This document shows positions 1 to 9,110 of a DNA stretch of 47,414 nt, in pieces; within the stretch, counting starts at the first letter, position 1, and every line of letters starts with the position of its first letter. Below the pieces are notes generated by a model. The model saw only the letters and a list, made by a program, of their open reading frames with translations. It made no database searches and was not told where the DNA came from. This DNA comes from Candidatus Phytoplasma pini. Its GTDB lineage: Bacteria > Bacillota_I > Bacilli_A > Acholeplasmatales > Acholeplasmataceae. Where the stretch lies: the NCBI RefSeq assembly GCF_007821455.1, contig NZ_VIAE01000003.1:1-47414 (forward strand). Reading direction: 5' to 3'. Made by a program: the position numbers and the translations under genes.

Positions 1-231
1 TAAAAAAAATCATCTTCAGTTTTCAAAGAAATAAAATAAAAACAAATATTAAATAATATCATTACTAAAAAAAATTACAAATAAAAATTATTTGAATTTA
101 GCATAAAATATAACAACACTTAATTATAACATAAAAAAAAAAAATTCAATATTTTTTAAATAAAATTTATTTTTTAAAATTTATAAAAATACAATAATCA
201 TAAAATACAAAAATGATTTCAATATATATTC

Positions 232-795
232 TTATATTGAAATATTTATTAAATTATCAAAAGATATTCCCTTTACGAAATTAATCAATAATCTTTCAAA
301 AAAAGGAAAATTTTCTAAAATTTTATTTTCAAATTGTGAATCGAATTTTTTCAAAACATATTCTTCTAAAGGAATATTTTTATCATAATCTACACCTATT
401 TTCAATCTTTTGAATTGATTAGTTTTCAAAATATCAATTATATTTCTTAAACCATTATGACCTCCATGACCTCCTTTGCTTTTTAATTTAAAAATCCCTG
501 CTTTTAAATAAATATCATCGTTAATTATTAAAACATCTTTAATTTTGATTTTATATTTATCTATTGCTTTTTTAACTGCTTGTCCAGATAAATTCATATA
601 AGTTTGAGGTTTTAATAATATAAATTTTTCTTCCTTAATGCTTAAATGATAAATTAAATTTGATAATTCTTTTCGAATAAATAACAAATTAAATTTCCAT
701 ATTTGTAAACAATAATCAACCAACATAAATCCTATATTATGAGGTGTTAAAGAAAAACAATCGCCAATATTGCCTAATCCTACAATAAGTTTCAT
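232..795 (-). CDS. pth: Peptidyl-tRNA hydrolase
   Basis: Cleaves the ester bond of peptidyl-tRNAs released from stalled ribosomes and so recycles tRNA in the cytoplasm. The 187-residue protein has the usual family length. It opens with the GLGN motif (residues 6-9), and the catalytic histidine is H19 within TPHNIGF. The glycine-rich substrate-binding stretch KGGHGGHNGLRNI follows mid-protein, along with the conserved NDD segment. It starts at an ATG just after an A/T-rich gap and is the last gene on the minus strand in this part of the window, about 200 bases downstream of the large P-type ATPase. No operon partner is obvious. The identification is secure from motif order and length. Confidence 0.95.
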   Translation of the reverse strand: MKLIVGLGNIGDCFSLTPHNIGFMLVDYCLQIWKFNLLFIRKELSNLIYHLSIKEEKFILLKPQTYMNLSGQAVKKAIDKYKIKIKDVLIINDDIYLKAGIFKLKSKGGHGGHNGLRNIIDILKTNQFKRLKIGVDYDKNIPLEEYVLKKFDSQFENKILENFPFFERLLINFVKGISFDNLINISI

Positions 796-995
796 TCATA
801 ATTCCTCTTTAGATTTAAAATAAAAAAATTTTAGAATAACTTTTTTTAATTATAAAAAGAAAAATTTACAAAAATTTTATTTTATTTTTATTAAAATAAA
901 AATATTTATATTAAAAATGAAAAAATATAAAAAAATTAACAATATATTTTTGTTAATTTTTTATTTTAAAATTTATTTTTTGAAAAAAATAATTG

Positions 996-3815
996 TTAAA
1001 ATCTTTTTTTATTAAATTTATTGTTAACAAAAAATTTATAAATAGTATCGAATAATAAAATAACTAAAGTGCAACAAGACAAATATAAATAATCAGAAAA
1101 ATCTATTTTTGTATTCCCAAAAAAATTATTTAATTTATCAAAAGATTGAGAAACTAAAATAAAGAAAAATAATTCACATAAAATACCAAAATATAACAAT
1201 TTATTTTTTTTAAAAATAACTTTCCAAAAATAAAGTCTATTAGAACGACAAGCAAAAACATTACCTATTTGAGCGAAAATAACTGCACCAAAAGCCATAG
1301 TAGATGCTTTTAGAAATTCTTTGTTATTCGTTACTTCTTCAAAATTCCAACCACTAAATTTTTTTATATCACCTTTAATATAACAAAGAAAGAAAATTAA
1401 AGCTAATAATCCTTCAATAATCCCTAAAAAACCATAACTTTTTTTCAAAACTGTTTTATCTAATAAACTATCCTTATTATTTATAGGTTTTTGTTCAGAT
1501 AAATTATCTTCTGGTTTTTCGCCACCTAAAGCTATAGCAGGCAATAAATCTGTAACTAAATCTATTGCTAAAATTTGCATAACACCTAAATAAAGTGGCA
1601 TTTGTGTAAAAGCCATAAATAAAATAGGAAAAATTTGAGGAACATTAGAACTAAAAACATAAATCATAAATTTTTTAATATTAGAATAAATATTACGAGC
1701 TTCTAAAACTGCTTTCGGAATAGAAGAAAAATCATCATCTAATAAAATCATATCAGCTGAATTAATGGCAATATCTTTTCCTGATTTACCCATTGCAATA
1801 CCAATATCAGCAGATTTCATAGCTAAAATATCGTTAACTCCATCTCCAATAAATCCTACAACTTCTCCGTTATCACGATAAGCTTCGACAATTTGTAATT
1901 TATGTTTAGGAGTAGCACGAGAAAAAAATATCGGTTGAGGCTTCTTTATAATTTCTCTTAATTCTTGTGTTGACATTTTATCAATTTGAGAACCATCGAT
2001 ATTTAAAAAATTATTTTCTTCTGAGATAATGCCTACTTGTTTTCCTATGGAAACAACTGTTGGACCAAAATCTCCTGTAATAACAACGATTCTTAAACCA
2101 TATTGATATAATTTTTTGACTGCTTCTGAAACTTCTATTTTTGGTGGATCATAATGAACAGTAAAACCTAAAAAAACCATCTTATTTTCTTCTTCAGAAA
2201 TATTTTTTTCTATTTTTTTATAAGCAATAGCTAAAAGACGATATCCTTGAGTCGATAGAGTTTGATTTTGCTTTTCGAAAAATTTTTTTTCTTCTTCAGA
2301 AAATAATAAAACTTTCTTGTTTTTATATTGGAATAAACAATCCTCCAAAAGAATATTTGGAGCACCTTTGATAAATAAATATTTATCTTTTTTATCATAA
2401 TATTCTTGAGAAATATTTTCAACTAAAACACTCATTTTTTTGTTTTCAGAAGAAAAAGGATTTATCTTCTCAATTTTCCAATTGTTTTTAACTTGTTGAA
2501 CATCTAAACCGTATTTAGAAGCAGCAATCAATAAAGAACCTTCTGTTGGATTTCCGATTATTTTAAAATAATTTTTATCTTTCGGATCATCAATTAAATT
2601 AGTTTCTGAACACATTATAGCGGCAATAAATAATTTATTTAAAACTTTAACTTTATCATCATTTATATTATTTTTTATGTCTGTAGATAAAATTTGTTTT
2701 GAAAAATCACTAATCTCAATATCAAAAATTCCGCCAGGAAATAAAACCTTTTTACAAGTTAATTGATTTTTAGTTAAAGTACCTGTTTTATCAGTACAAA
2801 TCACTGTTGTAGAATTTAATGTTTCTACCGAAAACAATTTTTTAATTAAAACTTTTCGTTTAGCCATTCTTTGGGAACCAATTGCTAAACTTAAATTAAT
2901 AGTAGGTAATAACCCTTCTGGTATATTAGCAACTAACATTCCTAAAGCTACAATAACAGCACTTTTTAAAGCTTTTGTAAAATTAGATAAATAACTTTTA
3001 TCATTATAATAATAATAAAAACAAATTAAAAAAACTACTATAGATAAAAAAGAAGCAATACAACTTATTTTTTTAACTATTCGATTAATTTCTTTTTCTA
3101 AAGTACTTTTTCTTTTTTTAATATTTTGCGCTATATCAGACACTTCACCGATTTGTGTTTTTGAACCGATAGAATAGACAATAGCCTTAGCACTACCTCG
3201 TGATACCGTAGTACCAGCGTAAACTAAATTAGGTATTTCTGAAATAACATTAATTTTTTCTAAATTAGGAAAAGAATTTTTATTTAAAGGAACAGTTTCG
3301 CCGGATAACATTGAATTATCAACGAAAAAATTATTTGCTTCTACAAGTCTTGCATCTGCAGGAATAATAGTACCCATTTCTAAAAATATTAAATCACCAA
3401 TAGTTAAATCAGTAATATCAATCATTTGTATTTTATTATCACGATATACTTGAATTTTTTTTGGCATCATATCGTTTAACGAAGATAAAATTTTATCTGC
3501 TTTATATTCTTGAAAAAAAGAAAAAATGCCATTAATGACTACAACTGAAACTATCGCTATTCCAATAGTTGTATCACCTATAAAAAAAGCTAAAACACTA
3601 GATATCCACAATAAAATAGCAAACATAGAAATAAACTGTTTTATAAATTGCTTCCCAAAATTAAAATTTTTATTATTTTGAATAATATTGTAACCGTATA
3701 AAAAATGTCTTTTTTCTATTTCATCTGAATTTAAACCCAAATTACTAGTTTTAAAATGATGAAAAACTTCTTCTAAAGTTAAATTACTAATATTTAAAAT
3801 ATCTTCTTTGTTCAT
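996..3815 (-). CDS. P2-type cation-transporting ATPase
   Basis: Membrane ion pump that uses ATP through an aspartyl-phosphate intermediate. In the 939-residue protein an N-terminal cation-ATPase domain (about 10-60) precedes helices M1-M2. The actuator motif SGET lies at 171-174, the ion-site motif PEGLLP in M4 at 299-304, the phosphorylated aspartate D342 in DKTGTLT, the nucleotide-domain KGAP at 483-486 and the hinge GDGVND at 657-662. Six C-terminal membrane helices follow. The stretch from PEGL through RMAKR to DKTGTLT resembles Na+/K+- and Ca2+-type (P2) pumps rather than heavy-metal pumps, because there is no CPC motif and no metal-binding head. The transported ion cannot be assigned from sequence alone. 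Phytoplasmas lack F-type ATP synthase, so such pumps probably help set the ion gradients. Confidence 0.9.
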   Translation of the reverse strand: MNKEDILNISNLTLEEVFHHFKTSNLGLNSDEIEKRHFLYGYNIIQNNKNFNFGKQFIKQFISMFAILLWISSVLAFFIGDTTIGIAIVSVVVINGIFSFFQEYKADKILSSLNDMMPKKIQVYRDNKIQMIDITDLTIGDLIFLEMGTIIPADARLVEANNFFVDNSMLSGETVPLNKNSFPNLEKINVISEIPNLVYAGTTVSRGSAKAIVYSIGSKTQIGEVSDIAQNIKKRKSTLEKEINRIVKKISCIASFLSIVVFLICFYYYYNDKSYLSNFTKALKSAVIVALGMLVANIPEGLLPTINLSLAIGSQRMAKRKVLIKKLFSVETLNSTTVICTDKTGTLTKNQLTCKKVLFPGGIFDIEISDFSKQILSTDIKNNINDDKVKVLNKLFIAAIMCSETNLIDDPKDKNYFKIIGNPTEGSLLIAASKYGLDVQQVKNNWKIEKINPFSSENKKMSVLVENISQEYYDKKDKYLFIKGAPNILLEDCLFQYKNKKVLLFSEEEKKFFEKQNQTLSTQGYRLLAIAYKKIEKNISEEENKMVFLGFTVHYDPPKIEVSEAVKKLYQYGLRIVVITGDFGPTVVSIGKQVGIISEENNFLNIDGSQIDKMSTQELREIIKKPQPIFFSRATPKHKLQIVEAYRDNGEVVGFIGDGVNDILAMKSADIGIAMGKSGKDIAINSADMILLDDDFSSIPKAVLEARNIYSNIKKFMIYVFSSNVPQIFPILFMAFTQMPLYLGVMQILAIDLVTDLLPAIALGGEKPEDNLSEQKPINNKDSLLDKTVLKKSYGFLGIIEGLLALIFFLCYIKGDIKKFSGWNFEEVTNNKEFLKASTMAFGAVIFAQIGNVFACRSNRLYFWKVIFKKNKLLYFGILCELFFFILVSQSFDKLNNFFGNTKIDFSDYLYLSCCTLVILLFDTIYKFFVNNKFNKKRF

Positions 3816-4065
3816 ATCGTTTTTTTTTAAAACCTATCAAAATAAACCTCTCAAAATAAAATTTTTATATTAAAAATATTTAATTTCAAATAAAAATTTA
3901 TTATATAAAAAAATATGAACTTTTTATTCCTTATAAAATAAAATTATTTTTATAAAATATTTTGTAAATTTGTTCATTGAAATAAATTCGAACAGTATCA
4001 ATATTATACTTGTTTTTTTATACAAAAAAAAGAACAAAATTTTAAGAAAATAAATAATTCAAACA

Positions 4066-4677
4066 TTAATCCAAAATAAAATTTTTATTATTTTTAATTT
4101 TATATAAATCTTCTTTATTTAATGTTGTTTTAGATAACAACTCTTGATAAATCTTTTCTATAATTTCTTTATTCTTGTAGATTATTTTTTTTCCTTGAAT
4201 TAAATAAAAATCTAACTCTTTTTGCAAATTATTAAAACCTTTTGCGCGAAGAACTTTTTTAGCTTTTAAATAGTCGCTTTTAGAACCTTCACCGACTTGT
4301 TCTTCTTTAATTTTATTATTTTCATACAACCACAATTCAACTGATGTACCGCCTAAATCACATAAAAGTCGTTCTTTCCAATTTCTCGAAATATCGTTAT
4401 TAATCAGATTAAAAACAGTACGACCTTTAGATATTCCTTTTGGTTTAATTGTTACATATTTTAAATCAAAAATTTTAGGATAAGCTAATGCAAAAAAAGT
4501 ATGTCCTGCTTCATGGTATGCCGTTTTTTCTTGATCTGTTAATTCATTTTTCAGATGAAAAAAATCAAAAAAAGAGTTTTTGATTATAGGGTTCATATAA
4601 CCAAGACAAAAAAAAATATTTATACAATTAATAATAAATAAAACAAAAATCCAAAACAATACATTTCTATTTTTCAT
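4066..4677 (-). CDS. Membrane-anchored stand-alone M41 (FtsH-like) peptidase domain
   Basis: A 203-residue protein that matches only the zinc-peptidase part of FtsH. The metal-binding HEAGH sits at 55-59, followed by a stretch like the FtsH segment after the zinc motif (VTIKPKGISKGRTVF). A GEGSKSDYLKA segment places an aspartate (D135) where FtsH has its third zinc ligand. The AAA+ ATPase domain (Walker A/B, SRH) is absent. A single hydrophobic segment (about 7-27) follows a basic N-terminus, so it could be a signal anchor or a secretion signal. With one crossing and positive charge inside, the catalytic domain would be predicted outside the cell. The catalytic residues look intact, so this need not be a pseudogene. 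The family assignment is firm; its function without an ATPase is unknown. Confidence 0.8.
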   Translation of the reverse strand: MKNRNVLFWIFVLFIINCINIFFCLGYMNPIIKNSFFDFFHLKNELTDQEKTAYHEAGHTFFALAYPKIFDLKYVTIKPKGISKGRTVFNLINNDISRNWKERLLCDLGGTSVELWLYENNKIKEEQVGEGSKSDYLKAKKVLRAKGFNNLQKELDFYLIQGKKIIYKNKEIIEKIYQELLSKTTLNKEDLYKIKNNKNFILD

Positions 4678-5631
4678 AATTGATTTTAATAATATAAAAA
4701 TATAATTATATTTTTATTATTATTTTTATTATTCCTCGACAAAATTATTTTCTGTATTATATTTTTTATGTAATTTTAATTAAGTTTCATCCTAAATAAA
4801 ATTACATAATTTTTCAATAAACGTTTTTTAATAATTTTTTTGATAAAAAAATATTTTCGTTTAAAAAAATACTTTCTTAATCGATACAAAATTTAAAAAT
4901 ATTTATAAATACTAAAAAATAAAAAATTTCATAAATTTTGAAAAATAAAAATTATTCTATCTAAATTATTATTAAATTTAGAATATTTTTTATATTTTCA
5001 TATTCAAATTGACAAAAATAAAAATATAATTCTAGATTATGCTACAAAGTAAATCTTCAAAAATCAAATCAAATAAAAAAAAAAATTTTCATTATTTTTT
5101 ACTTAATATTACGCTTAATCATAATATATTATATTGTATGAATATTTTTTGTAATTTAATTAATATGAATAATATTAGTATTAGGACCATTCTCAATAAT
5201 ATAATTAGAAATATCAAAAAATATTAATTTTATTATCATTATTCCTATTAATATTTAAATATTAAATCACCCTTCTTTTTGATTTTTAACTTTCAATTCA
5301 TTATATAATATATAATAATTTAAGTTTATTTTCAAGTAGTTTTATTTTTGATTTAATTTTTTTCAAATATTCCAATTTGAGTTTTAAGCTACCGACTTGT
5401 GCTGTTCCGTTTTTTTAGGAAATTTCTTAAATATAGAAAAATAAAATTATGACTTATTTATTTTTTTTTTTTTTTTTTTGAATACTGATAAGGATATTCT
5501 TATATAATATTTTTATATTCTTATGTATATTTATATTTTTTATGAAACAATATTTTTTTGTTTTATAAAAAAAATTTTTCCAATATTAGAAAGGGTAGTT
5601 TTTATTTTTTTTATTAATTATTATTTTAAAT
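4678..5631. other. Intergenic region with intron-like fragment, IS-end-like motif and poly-T tract
   Basis: This 950-base gap between divergent genes holds no convincing coding region. A 36-base segment (5362-5397) is nearly identical to part of the group II intron relic at 45191-45226. It is followed immediately by a tract resembling the insertion-sequence ends elsewhere in the window (GTGCTGTTCCG at about 5399). A run of 19 T residues (5461-5479) abuts a promoter-like -35 box. A weak promoter-like pair, TTGACA (5009-5014) and TAGATT (5033-5038) with an 18-base spacer, lies further left. Short open frames here look like chance products of A/T-rich sequence. Confidence 0.6.
5478..5508 (+). 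promoter_or_regulatory. Candidate promoter for the first 2HCT transporter
   Basis: TTGAAT (5478-5483) and a perfect TATAAT (5503-5508) are separated by 19 bases, which is a little long. The -35 hexamer directly joins a T19 homopolymer. The transporter start codon lies about 120 bases downstream. The assignment rests on sequence match only. Confidence 0.4.
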
Positions 5632-7005
5632 ATGCAAAAAATAAAAAAAAATATTTTTGGGTTTCATCCTTTATTTTTTTTAATACTTATTTTCTTAATT
5701 TTTTTTAATTTATTTTATATAAATAATGAACCTAAATTATGGCATCCTTTATTAACACCTTTGTTTTTAATAATGGTATTAGGTTTTTTTTTGAATTTTA
5801 TTGGCGAAAATATTCCTTTTTTTAATAAATTAGGATTAGGTTTTTTACTTTGTATTTTAATTCCTTCTTATTTGGTTCACAAAGGTTTAATCAATAAAAA
5901 AATATCTGAAATGTTTGATTATTATTTTTTTAATAAGCCGAATAGCGACAAAGATGGGTTAGGAATTAATTTTGCACAATTTTTTATAATCATTATTGTT
6001 TCAGGAAGTATTATTAGCCTTGATATAGATTTTTTAAAAAAATCTTTACATAAATTAATTTTTTTAACTTTAATTGCTATTTTAATATCTATTTTGATAA
6101 TAGGTGTCATAGGATATATTTTTAATTATGAGTGTCCAGATATATTCAAAAATAAAACGAAAGGTTCTTTTTGGGATAGTATTTTTTTTGTAGCTGTTCC
6201 GTTAACTAATGGCGGAACTAATTTAGGTATTAATGGTTTTTCTAATGGTATTTATAAAGAAGTTTTTAAAAATTCCAGTGTTGTTGATATAAAAAGTGTT
6301 ATTTTGGCCCCTTTAATTTTAACAAAGGTTTTAAGTATTTTTTTTGCTGGTCTTTTATATTTTTTATTTGATAACACTAAATATAGCAGTAAAAATTTTT
6401 TAGGAAACGAAAAAAAAATAATGGTAAAAAAATTTTCTGAAACTCCCTTAGAATATCAAAATATTGGTTCAGGTTTATTAATTGTTTGTTCTTTGTATTC
6501 GATTAGTAGTATAATTAATTATTGGTTGTGTCAAAAAATTCGTTTTAAATTAGATATTATAGTTTTTGTCATTTTTATATTATTAATTATGAAATTTTTC
6601 AATCTAATTTCTTTTAAATATCAAAATGATTTATTTCAAACTGGAAAATTTATGAATATTAATTTTATGTTTCCTGCTTTAGTTGGCCTAGGTTTAACTA
6701 CAAAATTCGATAAATTGAGAGAATGTATGTTGAATCCAATCATTTTGCTTATGGTTATTATTTCTTTATTAACAACAATTATTTTAGTTTTTATATTTTC
6801 GAAATGGTTTGAATTTTATCCCTTAGAATCTGCTTTAATATCTGGTATTTGCGCATATAGTATTGGGTCAACGGGGAATATTGCCGTTATGGAAATTAGC
6901 CACAGATCTTATTTATTGCCTTTTGCAATGATTATTACAAGGACAATTGGTATTATTATTTATATATTAGCTAGTATTATTTTTCCTATTTTATATATGC
7001 GATAA
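5632..7005 (+). CDS. 2-hydroxycarboxylate transporter (malate/citrate:Na+ symporter family)
   Basis: Polytopic membrane protein of 457 residues in the 2HCT family (CitS/MaeN), which carries malate or citrate with Na+ or H+. Hydrophobic helices run through the whole length. The first re-entrant-loop motif is GGTN at 194-197 within LTNGGTNLGI. The second, usually GGxG, reads GSTG (near residue 411), so a conserved glycine is replaced. The substrate-binding arginine region near the C-terminus (IITRTIG) is kept. The ATG at 5632 lacks a good ribosome site at normal spacing; an AAAGGG lies about 36 bases upstream, so the true start is uncertain. It directly precedes pyruvate kinase, with malic enzyme further on, which supports malate as substrate. 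It is a paralogue of the gene at 39330-40865. Confidence 0.85.
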   Translation: MQKIKKNIFGFHPLFFLILIFLIFFNLFYINNEPKLWHPLLTPLFLIMVLGFFLNFIGENIPFFNKLGLGFLLCILIPSYLVHKGLINKKISEMFDYYFFNKPNSDKDGLGINFAQFFIIIIVSGSIISLDIDFLKKSLHKLIFLTLIAILISILIIGVIGYIFNYECPDIFKNKTKGSFWDSIFFVAVPLTNGGTNLGINGFSNGIYKEVFKNSSVVDIKSVILAPLILTKVLSIFFAGLLYFLFDNTKYSSKNFLGNEKKIMVKKFSETPLEYQNIGSGLLIVCSLYSISSIINYWLCQKIRFKLDIIVFVIFILLIMKFFNLISFKYQNDLFQTGKFMNINFMFPALVGLGLTTKFDKLRECMLNPIILLMVIISLLTTIILVFIFSKWFEFYPLESALISGICAYSIGSTGNIAVMEISHRSYLLPFAMIITRTIGIIIYILASIIFPILYMR

Positions 7006-7050
7006 AACTAAAATTAAAAATTAATTAAATTAAAAGGAATTGAATATATT

Positions 7051-8397
7051 ATGAATAAAACAAAAATAATTTGTACTTTAGGACCGTCTTCTTATGATAA
7101 AGAAACTTTAAGAAAATTAATTCATTCAGGATTAAATGTAGCAAGATTTAATTTTTCTCATGCGGAATATGAACAAAGTAGAATTTTAATTCAAAATATA
7201 AAAGATTTAAATAAAGAGCTAAAATCTTATGTAGGTTTTATTTTGGATACTAAGGGGCCTGAAATAAGAACACATCAATTTGATGGTTTAGTAAGTATTA
7301 AAAAAAATTCTTTAGTTAAAATTTATTCAGAAGAAGTTTTAGGTAATTGTGAAGGTTTTTCAGTCACTTATAAAGATTTTTATAAAGAAATAAATGTTGG
7401 TAACATGATTTATGTTGATGATGGTTATTTATCTTTAGAAGTCATTGATAAAGATTTGGCTAAAAAAGAATTGATTACAAGAGCCAAAAATGATCATAAT
7501 TTAAAATCACGTCGTGGTATTAATGTTCCAAATGTCAAATTCAATATTGATTTTATTTCCCCTAAAGATTATCATGATATTCTTTTTGCTATTGAAGAAG
7601 ATTATGATTATATAGCTGCTTCTTTTGTTCGAAGCGCAAAAGATATCCAAGATATAAAAAATATTTTAAAAGAAAATAAAAATGATAGAATTCAAATTAT
7701 TGCAAAAATAGAAAATCAAGAAGGTATTGATAATTTGGATGAAATTATTGATATTTCTGATGGAATTATGGTAGCTCGAGGAGATTTAGGTATTGAAATT
7801 CCTGGTGAAAAAGTGCCTTTATATCAAACTAAAATAATTTTTCAATGTTTATTGAAAGGAAAAATAGTTGTTGTGGCAACTCAGATGCTTGAATCAATGC
7901 AAAAAAATCCTCACCCTACAAAAGCTGAAATTTCAGATGTTTTTAATGCTGTTAGAGAAGGAACTGTAGCAACTATGTTGTCAGGAGAATCAGCGTCTGG
8001 CGATTATCCTATTGAATCAGTTCAATATATGAGTAAGATTAATTATCAAGCAGAAAAAAATTTAGATTCTTATTTTTTATCACATATTTATCAACCTCAA
8101 AATTCTCGAGAGTATTTATTATTGAGCGTTGTCGAAATAGCTTTTCGTTTAAACGCAAAAGCTATTATAGTAGATAATTTTCAAGATGCTTATAATATTT
8201 CTAAGTTTCATCCTTCTGTTTGTGTTTTGGCTTTATTGTCGGATTTAAAAGAAGCTAGTCTTTTATCTTTGAGTTTTAGCATTATTCCGATTTTAAATCA
8301 AGAAGAATTAAATAAAAAAATAAGTTTTTTAAAAAATAAAAATGATAATTATTTTTTGTTAGTTAAAAAACAAACGATGGAACTTAAAATATTATAA
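7051..8397 (+). CDS. pyk: Pyruvate kinase
   Basis: Converts phosphoenolpyruvate and ADP to pyruvate and ATP, the last substrate-level phosphorylation of glycolysis. The 448-residue protein shows RFNFSH (32-37), the DTKGPEIRT barrel motif (66-74), AKIENQEG with the catalytic lysine K219, the Mg-binding RGDLG (243-247), TQML (277-280) and PHPTKAE (287-293). A good ribosome site (AAAAGGA) precedes the ATG. It is slightly shorter than the usual 470 residues because the C-terminal regulatory domain is compact. It lies only about 45 bases after the 2HCT transporter on the same strand, so the two are probably co-transcribed. The match is unambiguous. Confidence 0.97.
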   Translation: MNKTKIICTLGPSSYDKETLRKLIHSGLNVARFNFSHAEYEQSRILIQNIKDLNKELKSYVGFILDTKGPEIRTHQFDGLVSIKKNSLVKIYSEEVLGNCEGFSVTYKDFYKEINVGNMIYVDDGYLSLEVIDKDLAKKELITRAKNDHNLKSRRGINVPNVKFNIDFISPKDYHDILFAIEEDYDYIAASFVRSAKDIQDIKNILKENKNDRIQIIAKIENQEGIDNLDEIIDISDGIMVARGDLGIEIPGEKVPLYQTKIIFQCLLKGKIVVVATQMLESMQKNPHPTKAEISDVFNAVREGTVATMLSGESASGDYPIESVQYMSKINYQAEKNLDSYFLSHIYQPQNSREYLLLSVVEIAFRLNAKAIIVDNFQDAYNISKFHPSVCVLALLSDLKEASLLSLSFSIIPILNQEELNKKISFLKNKNDNYFLLVKKQTMELKIL

Positions 8398-8444
8398 ATA
8401 AATAAAAAATTAAATTATTAAAATATTATGAATCAATGCAAAGT

Positions 8445-8585
8445 TGCACTGTTCCAAAAATTTAGACACTTTTTTAATTAACAAAAATATTTCTTTAATT
8501 TGAAAAGATATGAAATGATCTACTTAATTTTAGATCTTAAAGAGTTATTTTATAAACAGAAATTGTCTAAAAAAGGAACAGTGTA
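8445..8585. mobile_element. MITE-like element with IS3/IS150-type terminal inverted repeats
   Basis: A 141-base element bounded by imperfect inverted repeats of about 23 bases. The left end begins TGCACTGTTCC and runs to TTTAGACAC; the right end, read inward, begins TACACTGTTCC and runs to TTTTAGACA. There is no transposase frame inside, only a small internal stem (GATCTA/TAGATC). The same end sequence occurs at 41430-41461 and 42946-42982. The ends resemble those of IS150-group insertion sequences such as phytoplasma tra5 elements, so this is probably an internally deleted derivative. No clear target-site duplication is visible. Confidence 0.6.
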
Positions 8586-9110
8586 TTAATCAATAAAAAA
8601 AAATAAAAAATATTAGAAAAAAAATAATTAAAATAAAAAATTAAAATTAAGAATATCAAGTGATAAAATAAAACTATTAAGAAAAAAAATATTAAAAAAC
8701 ATAAAAGAATAAAATTAAAAAATAATATTTTAGATTGATTAATTTTTTTCTAAAATTTAATTCATTTTTTGATAAACAAATTACTAATTTATAATTTCAA
8801 TAATTTAAAAATAATTTATTATAATAAAATTAATGATGTTTTTTATTCAAAAACTATTTAAATATTTTCGAAATAGATATTAGAATAATATCAATATACA
8901 TAATTATATTACATAAAAAAATAACTTTTTTATTTTAAGTATTATAATAGTAGTGGTTTAGGAATTAAATTATTTTTATTATTAATTTAATGAATTTTAA
9001 ACTTTTTATAATAATCATAATAATTTCTTTATATATTATTTGTATATTGAATAAATATTGTAAAAAATTATGAATAAAAAAATAGAAAATATAGGGGATT
9101 ATAATATTTT
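8586..9110. other. A/T-rich intergenic region before malic enzyme
   Basis: About 525 bases of very A/T-rich sequence with no supported gene. It must carry the promoter for the malic enzyme gene if that gene is not read from upstream, but no -35/-10 pair stands out. A ribosome site (AGGGGA) is visible shortly before the ATG at 9111. Confidence 0.5.

Noticed and set aside
5039-5227. 62-codon plus-strand frame preceded by a weak promoter-like pair
   Set aside because: Composition is dominated by N, I, K and F as expected from random A/T-rich DNA; no ribosome site and no recognisable motif.
5523-5708. 61-codon frame overlapping the start of the 2HCT transporter
   Set aside because: Reads out of frame through the transporter start. 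The poly-F/I/Y composition is that of A/T-rich DNA, and the transporter frame is clearly the real one.
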